From positions 1 to 43,503 of the forward strand of contig JAMPEW010000026.1 of assembly GCA_023664775.1 (NCBI GenBank): DNA of 43,503 nt. The letters are read 5' to 3'. Source of the stretch: Clostridium sp. Its GTDB lineage: Bacteria > Bacillota > Clostridia > Lachnospirales > Lachnospiraceae. The stretch's first letter is position 1. Each line of letters begins with the position of its first letter. Made by a program: the position numbers and the translations under genes. Positions 1-6,119 of this stretch are shown here, in pieces. Under the pieces are notes generated by a model. The model saw nothing but the letters and a program-made list of their open reading frames with translations, was not told the DNA's origin and did no database searches.

Positions 1-153
1 CATAAGTTAGACCAAAAATCTAACGAGTGGAGGTCAGTTTTCTATGCTTTAAAACGGTAATGACAAATCGGATAAATAAATTTGCATTTGTTCAGTGTAT
101 GCTTTCTTAAAAAGGGTAATTTAAAATAATAATTGCATATTGTAAAAAATGCC
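1..153. other. Left edge, no gene seen
   Basis: AT-rich stretch before the first leader cassette. A small inverted repeat, GTTAGA/TCTAAC with a 7-nt loop, lies at 6-24. I see no convincing coding frame or ribosome site. Confidence 0.4.
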
Positions 154-182
154 TTGCACTATATACGCTTTTGTGCTATTAT
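154..182 (+). promoter_or_regulatory. Sigma-A promoter of Rpn leader copy 1
   Basis: TTGCAC (154-159), 17-bp spacer, TATTAT (177-182). The same element with the same 17-bp spacing occurs at the matching place in leader copies 2 and 3, which is the main support. It predicts a start near 189 and an untranslated leader of about 470 nt before the ATG at 659. Confidence 0.6.
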
Positions 183-354
183 TTTTCTAAAGCATAAGTC
201 TTTCAATTCTGTTTTGGGGTTTAAATCCCATTCAAAAAATCAGAAAAATTCGGAACTTCGATGCTTTGAGTTCATTACATTACAATTTAAGCAGAGGGGT
301 TGTCCGTATTTGAGAAGGACGCTGTATGCAGATGTTTTACTGGGGATTTTATTG

Positions 355-616
355 TAGTATGAGCAAATTTAGGCATGAGTAGGATTTTGGTGTGAATGAA
401 TTTGTTGCACAGGCAGAAATTTGGCACAAGTGAAATTTCGTATAAATGGAATTTCGATACAAATAAAATTCTGGTATAAGTGAAATTGCAGTATGATGAA
501 ATTCCAATACAAACGGAAATTTGCTGTAAGTAGTATTAATGCAAGCAAAATTACAGTATGGGTGAATTTTCAATATAAGTGGAATTTTACTACAAAAATA
601 ATCCAGCAAGACAGAT
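355..616 (+). repeat. Degenerate 16-18-nt repeat array, leader copy 1
   Basis: About 15 head-to-tail units with a loose consensus of GAAATT, three or four variable bases, then TACAAGTG or similar; examples are GAAATTTCGTATAAATG and GGAATTTTACTACAA. The units are direct, not inverted, and have no unique spacers between them. The last units (AGTATTAATGCAAGC, AAAATTACAGTATGGG) keep the same order in copies 2 and 3, while earlier ones differ. Confidence 0.65.
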
Positions 617-619
617 TTG

Positions 620-656
620 GGTAACCTCCTGCGGCGTTTAGTTAAAGGAGGAAACC
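620..656 (+). promoter_or_regulatory. Hairpin masking the ribosome site, copy 1
   Basis: GGTAACCTCCT (620-630) faces AGGAGGAAACC (646-656). CCTCCT pairs with the AGGAGG Shine-Dalgarno over 6 bp. After a 2x2 A/A internal loop, GGT pairs with ACC. The loop is 15 nt. The ATG follows at 659. Both arms are unchanged in copies 2 and 3; the few differences fall in the loop. Translation would need this hairpin opened. Confidence 0.65.
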
Positions 657-658
657 AT

Positions 659-1819
659 ATGAAAAACAATGAAAAATTGGAACATGGAACAAAACAAGGG
701 CAAAAACATAATACAAAACAAAGCCTGAAACATAACACGAAGCCAAGACAGAAGCATGACGTGGAACAGAAAACACATACACAGGAACAAGGCACGAAGC
801 AAAAACAAGACATGAAGAAAAGTTTGCCTGCACAGGAAAAAAGCACAAAACAAAAGCTGCTTACATGGGAGCAGTGGCAGGAGCTTACAGGCGTACAGGC
901 TGTGATATGGGAATACAGAGATACGGTGTTCCGTATGCTCCTCAGGGATAAGAGAAAGCTACTTGCACTTTACAATGGCGTAAACGGAACAAATTACGAT
1001 AACCCTGACGACTTGGAGATTGTCACGCTTGAAAATGCCATTTACATGAGCTGTAAAAATGACGTTGCATGCGTCATAGATTTTACCCTTGACATGTACG
1101 AACAGCAGTCAACGGTAAACCCAAACATGCCATTTCGCTATCTGCGGTATGTTTCAAGGGTATTTGAAAAGCTTACGATACATGATAATATTTATTCAAG
1201 GAAATTAATTAAGCTTCCGACACCTAAGTTTATCGTATTTTATAATGGAAGCGAGCCACAGCCTGAATATAGGGAATACAGGCTGTCAGACGCATATATA
1301 ACAAAGACGGCAAAGGTAAGCCTTGAGCTTATTGTGACGCAGCTTAATATCAATGAGGGGTACAACAGCGAGTTGATGGAAAAGTGTCCTGACCTTTGGG
1401 AGTATATGCAGTATGTTTCAAAAATCAGGGAATATAATAAGGATATGCCCCTTGAGGAAGCAGTGCCAAAGGCTGTTGATGAATGTATCAATGAGGGAAT
1501 ATTAAGGGAATTTCTTTTGCAAAACAAGGCGGAGGTAGTGAGTATGAGCATATTTGAATATGATGCGGAATTACATATGAAGATGGAGCGTGAGGAAGCA
1601 TTTGAGGATGGACGTGCAGAGGGAATAGAACAAGGAATGGAACAAGGCATAAAACAAGGTATGGAGCAGGGAATAGAGCAAGGAATAGAGCAAGGAAATA
1701 AACAGTCCGCGTTAAGAATGATGAAAATAGGAAAGCTGTCACTGGAGGAAATCGCAATGTGTTCTAATCTTACGTTGGAGCAGGTGCTTGAATTGGAAAA
1801 GGAGCCACAGCCGGTATGA
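659..1819 (+). CDS. Rpn-family PD-(D/E)XK nuclease/transposase-like protein
   Basis: A 386-residue protein of the Rpn (recombination-promoting nuclease, YhgA-like) group. I see the family core: a conserved N-D (residues 134-135), then D141 and E148-x-Q150 followed by ST and NPNMPFR, as usual for the degenerate PD-(D/E)XK site. The C-terminus has the typical GKLSLEEIA segment. Residues 5-58 are a Lys/Gln/His-rich low-complexity stretch with recurring KHNTKQ-like blocks, unusual for the family. Near residues 320-347 there is a run of EQGI/EQGM tetrapeptides from a 12-bp tandem repeat. The ATG at 659 is chosen because AAAGGAGG ends 7 nt before it; an in-frame TTG at 617 lacks a ribosome site. 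Family members cut DNA and promote RecA-independent recombination in E. coli; the role here is not known. Confidence 0.8.
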   Translation: MKNNEKLEHGTKQGQKHNTKQSLKHNTKPRQKHDVEQKTHTQEQGTKQKQDMKKSLPAQEKSTKQKLLTWEQWQELTGVQAVIWEYRDTVFRMLLRDKRKLLALYNGVNGTNYDNPDDLEIVTLENAIYMSCKNDVACVIDFTLDMYEQQSTVNPNMPFRYLRYVSRVFEKLTIHDNIYSRKLIKLPTPKFIVFYNGSEPQPEYREYRLSDAYITKTAKVSLELIVTQLNINEGYNSELMEKCPDLWEYMQYVSKIREYNKDMPLEEAVPKAVDECINEGILREFLLQNKAEVVSMSIFEYDAELHMKMEREEAFEDGRAEGIEQGMEQGIKQGMEQGIEQGIEQGNKQSALRMMKIGKLSLEEIAMCSNLTLEQVLELEKEPQPV

Positions 1820-1914
1820 GTATATCGGAAATATGTAAAGCGGCAGAACCCTATGCCCCTGAGTACAATGAGGAGCTTGTATATGAAGCTTATAAAGAGC
1901 AGTATATGGTGTAG
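1816..1914 (+). pseudogene. C-terminal remnant of a second Rpn-type gene
   Basis: A 32-codon frame opening with an ATG that overlaps the stop of the preceding gene (ATGA). Its product closely matches the last 32 residues of the gene at 4180-5109: both contain EYNEELVYEAYKEQYM or a one-residue variant, and both start with S-x-I-C-x-AAE. It reads as the leftover end of a gene of that type whose body was replaced by the Rpn gene in front. It could still be translated by coupling, but no function is implied. Confidence 0.75.
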
Positions 1915-1952
1915 TCTGTAATTATTATTTGAAAAGGATGAGGAATAAAACT

Positions 1953-2687
1953 ATGACATATCCAAAAACGATTGATGAGCTTAGAATGTGGGCGGAGGAT
2001 AACAACCTGCCTCTTGATGATATGCGTACTTATATTGGGACGGATTACAGGGGAGCAAAGGCATATGGAATTTATAAAGAGGAGGAAACGGGTAAGTTTA
2101 TTGTTTATAAGAATAAGGCAGACGGTACACGGTCAGTAAGATATGAGGGTTACGATCAGGCATATGCGGTAAATGAGCTTTACATGAAAATGCAGGAGCG
2201 CATAGAACAACAAAATCGAGGAAACAATTATCCAAGCTATGCACCTGAGCAAGATAATTATAGCCGCCGAAAAAGGGGAGGCAGTCGCTTTTTGGGTTGC
2301 TTTGCAACTTTTACAGCATTTTTTATCATTATGGTTTTGGTGGTGACTGCATTTGTAATTGTGAGGGATAACAGGAGACCAAGCTCAGGATATTACCTTT
2401 ATAATGATACATATTATTATTATCAGGATGATGACTTTTATTATTATGATGATTATAATGATGCATGGTACTATACGGATTATGTTGATCGTGAATTGAC
2501 GGACAATTATTCGGATTATTATGAGTCAGGCATATATTATGATTCGTATGATATAATGAATTTTCAGGATTCAGGTTATTATGATTGGGATGATGATAAT
2601 GATTATGATGATTGGGATGACGACTGGGACGACGATTGGGACGATGACTGGGATGACAGCTATGATGACTGGGATTCAGACTGGTAA
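1953..2687 (+). CDS. Membrane protein with Asp/Tyr/Trp-rich tail
   Basis: Unrecognised protein of 244 residues. The N-terminal 90 residues form a soluble, charged domain beginning with a YPKTIDELRMWAEDN helix-like segment. A basic RRKRGG stretch precedes one membrane span at about 113-137, suggesting the N-terminus stays inside. The outer part (about 145-244) is extremely rich in Tyr and Asp and ends in DDWDDDW repeats from a 12-bp-like tandem in the DNA (about 2590-2685). The ATG at 1953 is preferred because AGGATGAGG lies about 9 nt upstream. The tail could bind cations or cell-wall material, but that is a guess from composition. Confidence 0.6.
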   Translation: MTYPKTIDELRMWAEDNNLPLDDMRTYIGTDYRGAKAYGIYKEEETGKFIVYKNKADGTRSVRYEGYDQAYAVNELYMKMQERIEQQNRGNNYPSYAPEQDNYSRRKRGGSRFLGCFATFTAFFIIMVLVVTAFVIVRDNRRPSSGYYLYNDTYYYYQDDDFYYYDDYNDAWYYTDYVDRELTDNYSDYYESGIYYDSYDIMNFQDSGYYDWDDDNDYDDWDDDWDDDWDDDWDDSYDDWDSDW

Positions 2688-2724
2688 GGAAACAGCAATA
2701 CTGCATAGATGAAAGGCTGCCGAT

Positions 2725-3021
2725 ATGAAGAAAAATAACTGGATTTTGACAACAATTACGGAAGGGCATTTATCATGTGAAAATTTAAAGCTTGAGAGTG
2801 CAGAGATTCGTAATATAGAAGCAATTTTAGAAAAGAAATTTGGAAATCAATTGAAAAGGCATGGTATTATTGTGTCGTATGATTGCTGGTCAGGCATATT
2901 TATCATGCCGTTTTATAAGGATGCAGAATGTTATGCAGCCGCAGACAGTCTGATAAAACAGATTTACGATTATTTGTGTGAGTTGGAAAATGGGGCAGTA
3001 AAAAACGATTGCACCAAATGA
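2725..3021 (+). CDS. Hypothetical protein, 98 residues
   Basis: Small soluble protein with no family I can name. It has no membrane segment, is moderately acidic, and carries an SYDCWSGIFIMP core flanked by predicted helices (EIRNIEAILEKKFG and DSLIKQIYDYLCELE). It follows the membrane protein by 37 bp on the same strand. The ribosome site is weak (an AAAGG about 10 nt upstream), so expression probably depends on the upstream transcript. Confidence 0.5.
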   Translation: MKKNNWILTTITEGHLSCENLKLESAEIRNIEAILEKKFGNQLKRHGIIVSYDCWSGIFIMPFYKDAECYAAADSLIKQIYDYLCELENGAVKNDCTK

Positions 3022-3074
3022 GGGATTATCCCAAGGAAATATGAAAGTAGAAGCAATTATCTCCGTTACTTGCG

Positions 3075-3509
3075 TTATATCCATTGGATAAATGCTGTCT
3101 TGTCTTGACTGTTGTAGCCTGCCTTTTGGTAAAAATTCAATGTGCTTTCTTTCTTAGAGCCTGTAAGCAGCATTATTTTATAGCAATTTTCCCTTAGGGC
3201 AATCTCTTTAGCGAAATTAAGGCATTGTGTTGCCAGTCCTTTTTTTCTGTATGCTTCATCGGTTATTACATTTTCGACAAAAGCGTATGGCTGTTGGTTG
3301 TGGGTCAGATTGGGAATGATGACGCAGACGCAGGAAGATACTATTTTTCCATCTTCTTCAGCAACAATTACATGATGATTTTTATCCTGAAGAATATTGT
3401 CCCAAATCCGTAAAAGCGCATCTGTTTTTTTCGGCATAGGGTTATCGTGCAATTGCATGTACAATTTCAATAAACCGTCTAAATCGGTTTTCGCTATTTC
3501 TCTAATCAT
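3075..3509 (-). CDS. GNAT family N-acetyltransferase
   Basis: A 144-residue single-domain acetyltransferase of the GCN5-related superfamily. The acetyl-CoA binding signature is visible as VENVITDEAYRKKGLATQ (about residues 78-95), with the basic R-K-K-G-L-A pyrophosphate loop. The C-terminal LNFYQKAGY segment is also typical. It starts at ATG 3509 behind GAGGT, and reads against the flanking genes. The acceptor substrate cannot be told from sequence. Confidence 0.85.
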   Translation of the reverse strand: MIREIAKTDLDGLLKLYMQLHDNPMPKKTDALLRIWDNILQDKNHHVIVAEEDGKIVSSCVCVIIPNLTHNQQPYAFVENVITDEAYRKKGLATQCLNFAKEIALRENCYKIMLLTGSKKESTLNFYQKAGYNSQDKTAFIQWI

Positions 3510-3701
3510 ATAGACCTCGTTTCTTTCAATGCTTATCGTAGTTAGTTACAGATATTTGTTATAGTATCATATCGTCAATCTATGTGCAATGTTTTAAGTA
3601 ATATTTCATTTTATGAGAAAGCTCTCGAACTAAATGTCAGGGAAAATTTTGATGTTTCATGTTTTGATTTCATATTTTTATATTTTGTTTATAGAAATAT
3701 A
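3510..3701. other. Gap between GNAT and leader copy 2
   Basis: AT-rich intergenic DNA. It should carry the leftward GNAT promoter close to 3540-3560, but I cannot pick a convincing pair of boxes. No gene seen. Confidence 0.35.
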
Positions 3702-3730
3702 TTGCATTATATACAACTTTATGCTATCAT
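3702..3730 (+). promoter_or_regulatory. Sigma-A promoter of Rpn leader copy 2
   Basis: TTGCAT (3702-3707), 17-bp spacer, TATCAT (3725-3730), at the same position relative to the 72-nt core as in copies 1 and 3. Confidence 0.6.
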
Positions 3731-3894
3731 CTTATTAAAGCATAAGTCTTTCTATTCTGTTTTTGGGTTTTAAATCCCGTTCAAATAATCAGAAAAATTC
3801 GGAACTTCGATGCTTTGAGTTCATTACATTACAATTTAAGCAGAGGGGTTGTCCGTATTTTGGAAGGATGCTGTATGCAGGTGTTTTGCTGTGG

Positions 3895-4137
3895 TACAAG
3901 CAAATTTCGGTATGGGTTGGATTTCAGTGAGAATGAATTTGTTGTACAAGCAGAAATTTGGCACAAATGAAATTTCGTATAAATGGAATTTTAGTACAAG
4001 ATAAATTCAAGTACGAATGAAATTCCAATACAAACGGAATTTTACTGTAAGTAGTATTAATGCAAGCAAAATTACAGTATGGGCGAATTTTTAATACAAA
4101 CGGAATTTTACTACAAGAATAATCCGGCAAGAAAGAT
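3895..4137 (+). repeat. Degenerate 16-18-nt repeat array, leader copy 2
   Basis: About 14 direct units of the same loose pattern as in copy 1, such as GGAATTTTAGTACAAG and GAATTTTACTACAAGAA. Some units present in copy 1 are replaced or missing, and the array is about 20 bp shorter, pointing to unit gain and loss. Confidence 0.65.
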
Positions 4138-4140
4138 TTG

Positions 4141-4177
4141 GGTAACCTCCTGCGGTATTTAGTTAAAGGAGGAAACC
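4141..4177 (+). promoter_or_regulatory. Hairpin masking the ribosome site, copy 2
   Basis: GGTAACCTCCT (4141-4151) pairs with AGGAGGAAACC (4167-4177) as in copy 1. The start TTG lies 7 nt beyond AGGAGG, the same spacing as copy 1's ATG. Confidence 0.65.
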
Positions 4178-4179
4178 GA

Positions 4180-5109
4180 TTGGGAAAAGACATCGCATAT
4201 CAAAACAAAGACATTATAAGTAAGGTCTTTGCTGAAAACCTGAAAGAAAAATCATTTAAGGCATACGGACTTGACATACCTAAAATCGTTCAGGTTCTGC
4301 CGACAAACCTGCCTGAGATAACGGCAAACGAGCTTCGGATTGACAATCTGTTTTTGTTAGAGGACGGAACAGTTGCCATTGTTGATTACGAAAGCGAGTA
4401 CAAGAAAGAAAACAAGATAAAGTACATATCTTATATTACAAGGGTTTTGGAACGGTACAGGCGGGAAGGAATCTACAATGTGCAAATCAGAATGATTGTC
4501 ATATATACGGCAGACGTGAGCAGGGGACAAACCGAGGAAATATATGATACAGGGGCATTCAGCCTGCACATTGAGGAAGCTTTTTTATCGGAGCTTGACT
4601 CGGAGGAAATAAGGAAGCGGCTTACAGAAAAAATACAGAACAACGAGACGCTTACGGATGAGGAATTAATGGAATTTATCATTCTTCCGTTGACATATAA
4701 AACGATGGAGGAAAAGAGGAAAGCCATTAATGCTTCGATAGAATTGGCAAAACAGGTAACTGATGTAGAAAAAATGGTATTTCTGCTTTCAGGAACCCTT
4801 GTTTTTACCGACAAGGTAATAGACAAAAAAACCAGCAATTATGTGAGGGAGTGGATAAACATGACACAGGTAGGAAGATTATTTGAGGAAGAAAAACAGC
4901 AGGCAGTAAAGGTGGCATTGGTTAAAAATCTTATTGCACAGGTTAGTTGTAAATTGAGAAAATCGAAGGAAGTGGCCGTTATTTCAGATGAGCTAGAGGA
5001 GGATATAGAGGTTATATCAAAAATATGTGAAGCCGCTGAGGCATATGCCCCTGATTACAATGAGGAGCTTGTATATGAAGCCTATAAGGAGCAGTACATG
5101 ACAGTTTAA
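4180..5109 (+). CDS. PD-(D/E)XK-like protein of a second Rpn-type subfamily
   Basis: A 309-residue soluble protein. The nuclease-like core is ANELRIDNLFLLEDG then VAIVDYESEYK, giving D55 and E71-x-E73, the pattern expected of a PD-(D/E)XK fold. It lacks the GKxxLEEIA tail of the genes at 659 and 33355 and is only distantly related to them, yet sits behind the same leader. The start is the TTG at 4180, 7 nt after AAAGGAGG; the in-frame TTG at 4138 has no ribosome site. Its last 32 residues recur as the remnant at 1816-1914. It may be an active nuclease, a transposon-derived recombination factor, or neither; only the fold assignment is supported. Confidence 0.65.
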   Translation: MGKDIAYQNKDIISKVFAENLKEKSFKAYGLDIPKIVQVLPTNLPEITANELRIDNLFLLEDGTVAIVDYESEYKKENKIKYISYITRVLERYRREGIYNVQIRMIVIYTADVSRGQTEEIYDTGAFSLHIEEAFLSELDSEEIRKRLTEKIQNNETLTDEELMEFIILPLTYKTMEEKRKAINASIELAKQVTDVEKMVFLLSGTLVFTDKVIDKKTSNYVREWINMTQVGRLFEEEKQQAVKVALVKNLIAQVSCKLRKSKEVAVISDELEEDIEVISKICEAAEAYAPDYNEELVYEAYKEQYMTV

Positions 5110-5182
5110 GCTGTTGTATTTTCAATGGCAAAATGTGGAACTGCATTATAGTAAAAACGATTGCTTCAGACAAAATGGCACT

Positions 5183-5224
5183 AAAAATTGCCGTCTAATA
5201 TATTGTAATTGTTAGACGGCAATT
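5183..5224 (-). terminator. Terminator of efp
   Basis: A perfect 13-bp stem (5186-5198 with 5212-5224, core AATTGCCGTCTAA) and 13-nt loop. Read leftward it is followed by a short T-run (plus-strand AAAAA at 5183-5187). It lies about 80 nt past the efp stop. In the other direction no T-run follows. Confidence 0.7.
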
Positions 5225-5301
5225 GAAGCATATCCGCATCTGACAGATAAAAATAAAGTTGCATTAACATGCGGGCTTAAGGTAAACCCCATGACGATTT
5301 C

Positions 5302-5859
5302 TTATGCTCTTGAAAGGTATTCGCCTGTTCTGGTATCAATCTTGATTGTATCACCCTGATTGACAAAGAGCGGTACATTTAATGTAGCTCCTGTTTCAAC
5401 CGTACAAGGCTTTGTAGCGCCGGTAGCAGTGTCACCCTTTACGCCTGGCTCACACTCAGTAATGAGAAGCTCAACAAACAAAGGTGGTTCAACTGCAAAT
5501 ACGTTTCCGTTATGGGAGTTGATTTTACACATTTCGTTTTCCTTAACGAATTTAAGGGAATCTCCAATTACATCTGCATTTAATGCTATTTGGTCGTAGG
5601 TTTCCACATCCATGAAATGGAAAAGCTCACCGTCAGAATATAAGTACTGCATGTCCTTTCTGTCAATATGTGCCTTAGGACATTTTTCAGTAGGACGGAA
5701 GGTTTTTTCAACCACGCCGCCGTTCTTTATATTTTTAAGCTTTGTTCTTACGAAAGCGGCACCCTTGCCAGGCTTTACGTGCTGAAATTCAATAATCTGA
5801 TATACGTTACCGTCAAGCTCAATAGTAACGCCGTTTCTAAAATCTCCTGCTGATATCAT
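5302..5859 (-). CDS. efp: Translation elongation factor P
   Basis: EF-P enters the ribosome E site and relieves stalling at polyproline stretches. The 185-residue length is standard. The three beta-barrel domains are recognisable: the N-terminal KOW-like part with the tip loop KPGKGAAF (Lys32 at the position that is modified in many bacteria), the middle domain, and a C-terminal OB domain ending [15 protein letters not shown]. The start ATG at 5859 follows AAGGAGG. It is divergent from the spoIIIA operon. Its 5' leader contains a two-tier hairpin like the one before galE. Confidence 0.97.
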   Translation of the reverse strand: MISAGDFRNGVTIELDGNVYQIIEFQHVKPGKGAAFVRTKLKNIKNGGVVEKTFRPTEKCPKAHIDRKDMQYLYSDGELFHFMDVETYDQIALNADVIGDSLKFVKENEMCKINSHNGNVFAVEPPLFVELLITECEPGVKGDTATGATKPCTVETGATLNVPLFVNQGDTIKIDTRTGEYLSRA

Positions 5860-5879
5860 AATTTTCCTCCTTAAATTTG

Positions 5880-5924
5880 AACATCACCACATTGGAATTT
5901 TGGCTTTGCCAAAGCGATAACGTC
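5880..5924 (-). promoter_or_regulatory. Structured leader of efp, two-tier hairpin
   Basis: Read on the minus strand, GACGTTATCGC (5924-5914) pairs with GTGGTGATGTT (5890-5880) over 11 bp using several G-U pairs. Stacked inside it is TTTGGC-AAA-GCCAAA. An 8-nt bulge (ATTCCAAT) sits on the 3' side. Directly afterwards come GTTCAAA-like bases and AAGGAGG. The galE leader at 29150-29193 has the same shape with different bases. Confidence 0.55.
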
Positions 5925-5947
5925 ACAATTAAATCACATATGGACTT

Positions 5948-5976
5948 ATTTTATTATAATCTGTATGATTTTTCAA
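5948..5976 (-). promoter_or_regulatory. Promoter of efp
   Basis: On the minus strand TTGAAA (5976-5971), 17-bp spacer, TAAAAT (5953-5948). This places the transcript start near 5941 and the two-tier hairpin fully inside the leader. Confidence 0.5.
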
Positions 5977-5987
5977 CTATTTTTTCC

Positions 5988-6026
5988 AACTAACATTTAT
6001 GAACTGACATTTATGAACTAACATTT
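5988..6026. repeat. Three 14-bp tandem repeats
   Basis: Units AACTAACATTTATG, AACTGACATTTATG and a partial AACTAACATTT, between efp and spoIIIAA. Function unknown; they lie upstream of both promoters. Confidence 0.6.
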
Positions 6027-6073
6027 ACAATAGTTTCGCAAGCGTCTGAATTTTATAATATAAAATAAGATTC

Positions 6074-6100
6074 ATATTTTTATATTACAGGCATATAAAT
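6074..6100 (+). promoter_or_regulatory. Possible sigma-E promoter of spoIIIA operon
   Basis: ATATT at 6074-6078 and CATATAAAT at 6092-6100 resemble the sigma-E pattern (ATA near -35, CATAxxxT near -10), about 20 bp before the spoIIIAA start. In Bacillus subtilis spoIIIA is a mother-cell sigma-E operon; applying that here is inference. Confidence 0.4.
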
Positions 6101-6119
6101 ACTATTAAGGGGTGAGACT

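Larger units (their letters stand above)
154..658 (+). repeat. Rpn leader cassette, copy 1
   Basis: First of three related control regions (others at 3702-4179 and 43066-43503). In order it holds a promoter, an AAAGCATAA-type segment near 190, a 72-nt core at 239-310 that is identical in all three copies, an array of 16-18-nt units, and a ribosome-site hairpin. The AAAGCAT near 190 can pair with the ATGCTTT inside the core, so the 5' end may fold. Outside these parts the copies drift. I know of no named RNA family that matches; that it is a regulatory leader is inference from conservation and placement. Confidence 0.75.
3702..4179 (+). repeat. Rpn leader cassette, copy 2
   Basis: Second copy of the control region. 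The 72-nt identical core is at 3788-3859. The repeat array follows, then the ribosome-site hairpin. The segment just after the core (AAGGATGCTGTATGCAG) is closer to copy 3 than to copy 1. The predicted leader from the start of transcription near 3737 to the start codon is about 440 nt. Confidence 0.75.

Noticed and set aside
133-357. 74-codon plus-strand frame over the 72-nt core of leader copy 1
   Set aside because: It is not kept in copies 2 and 3, where insertions and deletions break the frame, so the core is conserved as nucleic acid rather than as protein.
355-616. Repeat array as a CRISPR
   Set aside because: Units are 16-18 nt, degenerate and contiguous, with no unique spacers, no palindromic repeat and no cas genes.
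617-658. In-frame TTG starts at 617 and 4138 giving a shared MGNLLR leader peptide
   Set aside because: No ribosome site precedes them, and the DNA is better explained as the arms of the ribosome-site hairpin. Low-level initiation cannot be ruled out.
349-846. Long minus-strand frames across the leader arrays (also 3924-4193 and 43198-43452) with similar peptides such as NFACINTTYSKIPF
   Set aside because: They arise because the repeat units lack stops on that strand; there is no ribosome site, the composition is odd, and the similarity follows from the shared DNA.
2329-2769. Minus-strand His/Asn/Pro-rich frame opposite the acidic-tail protein
   Set aside because: It is the shadow of the GAT/GAC-rich repeats on the other strand and has no ribosome site.
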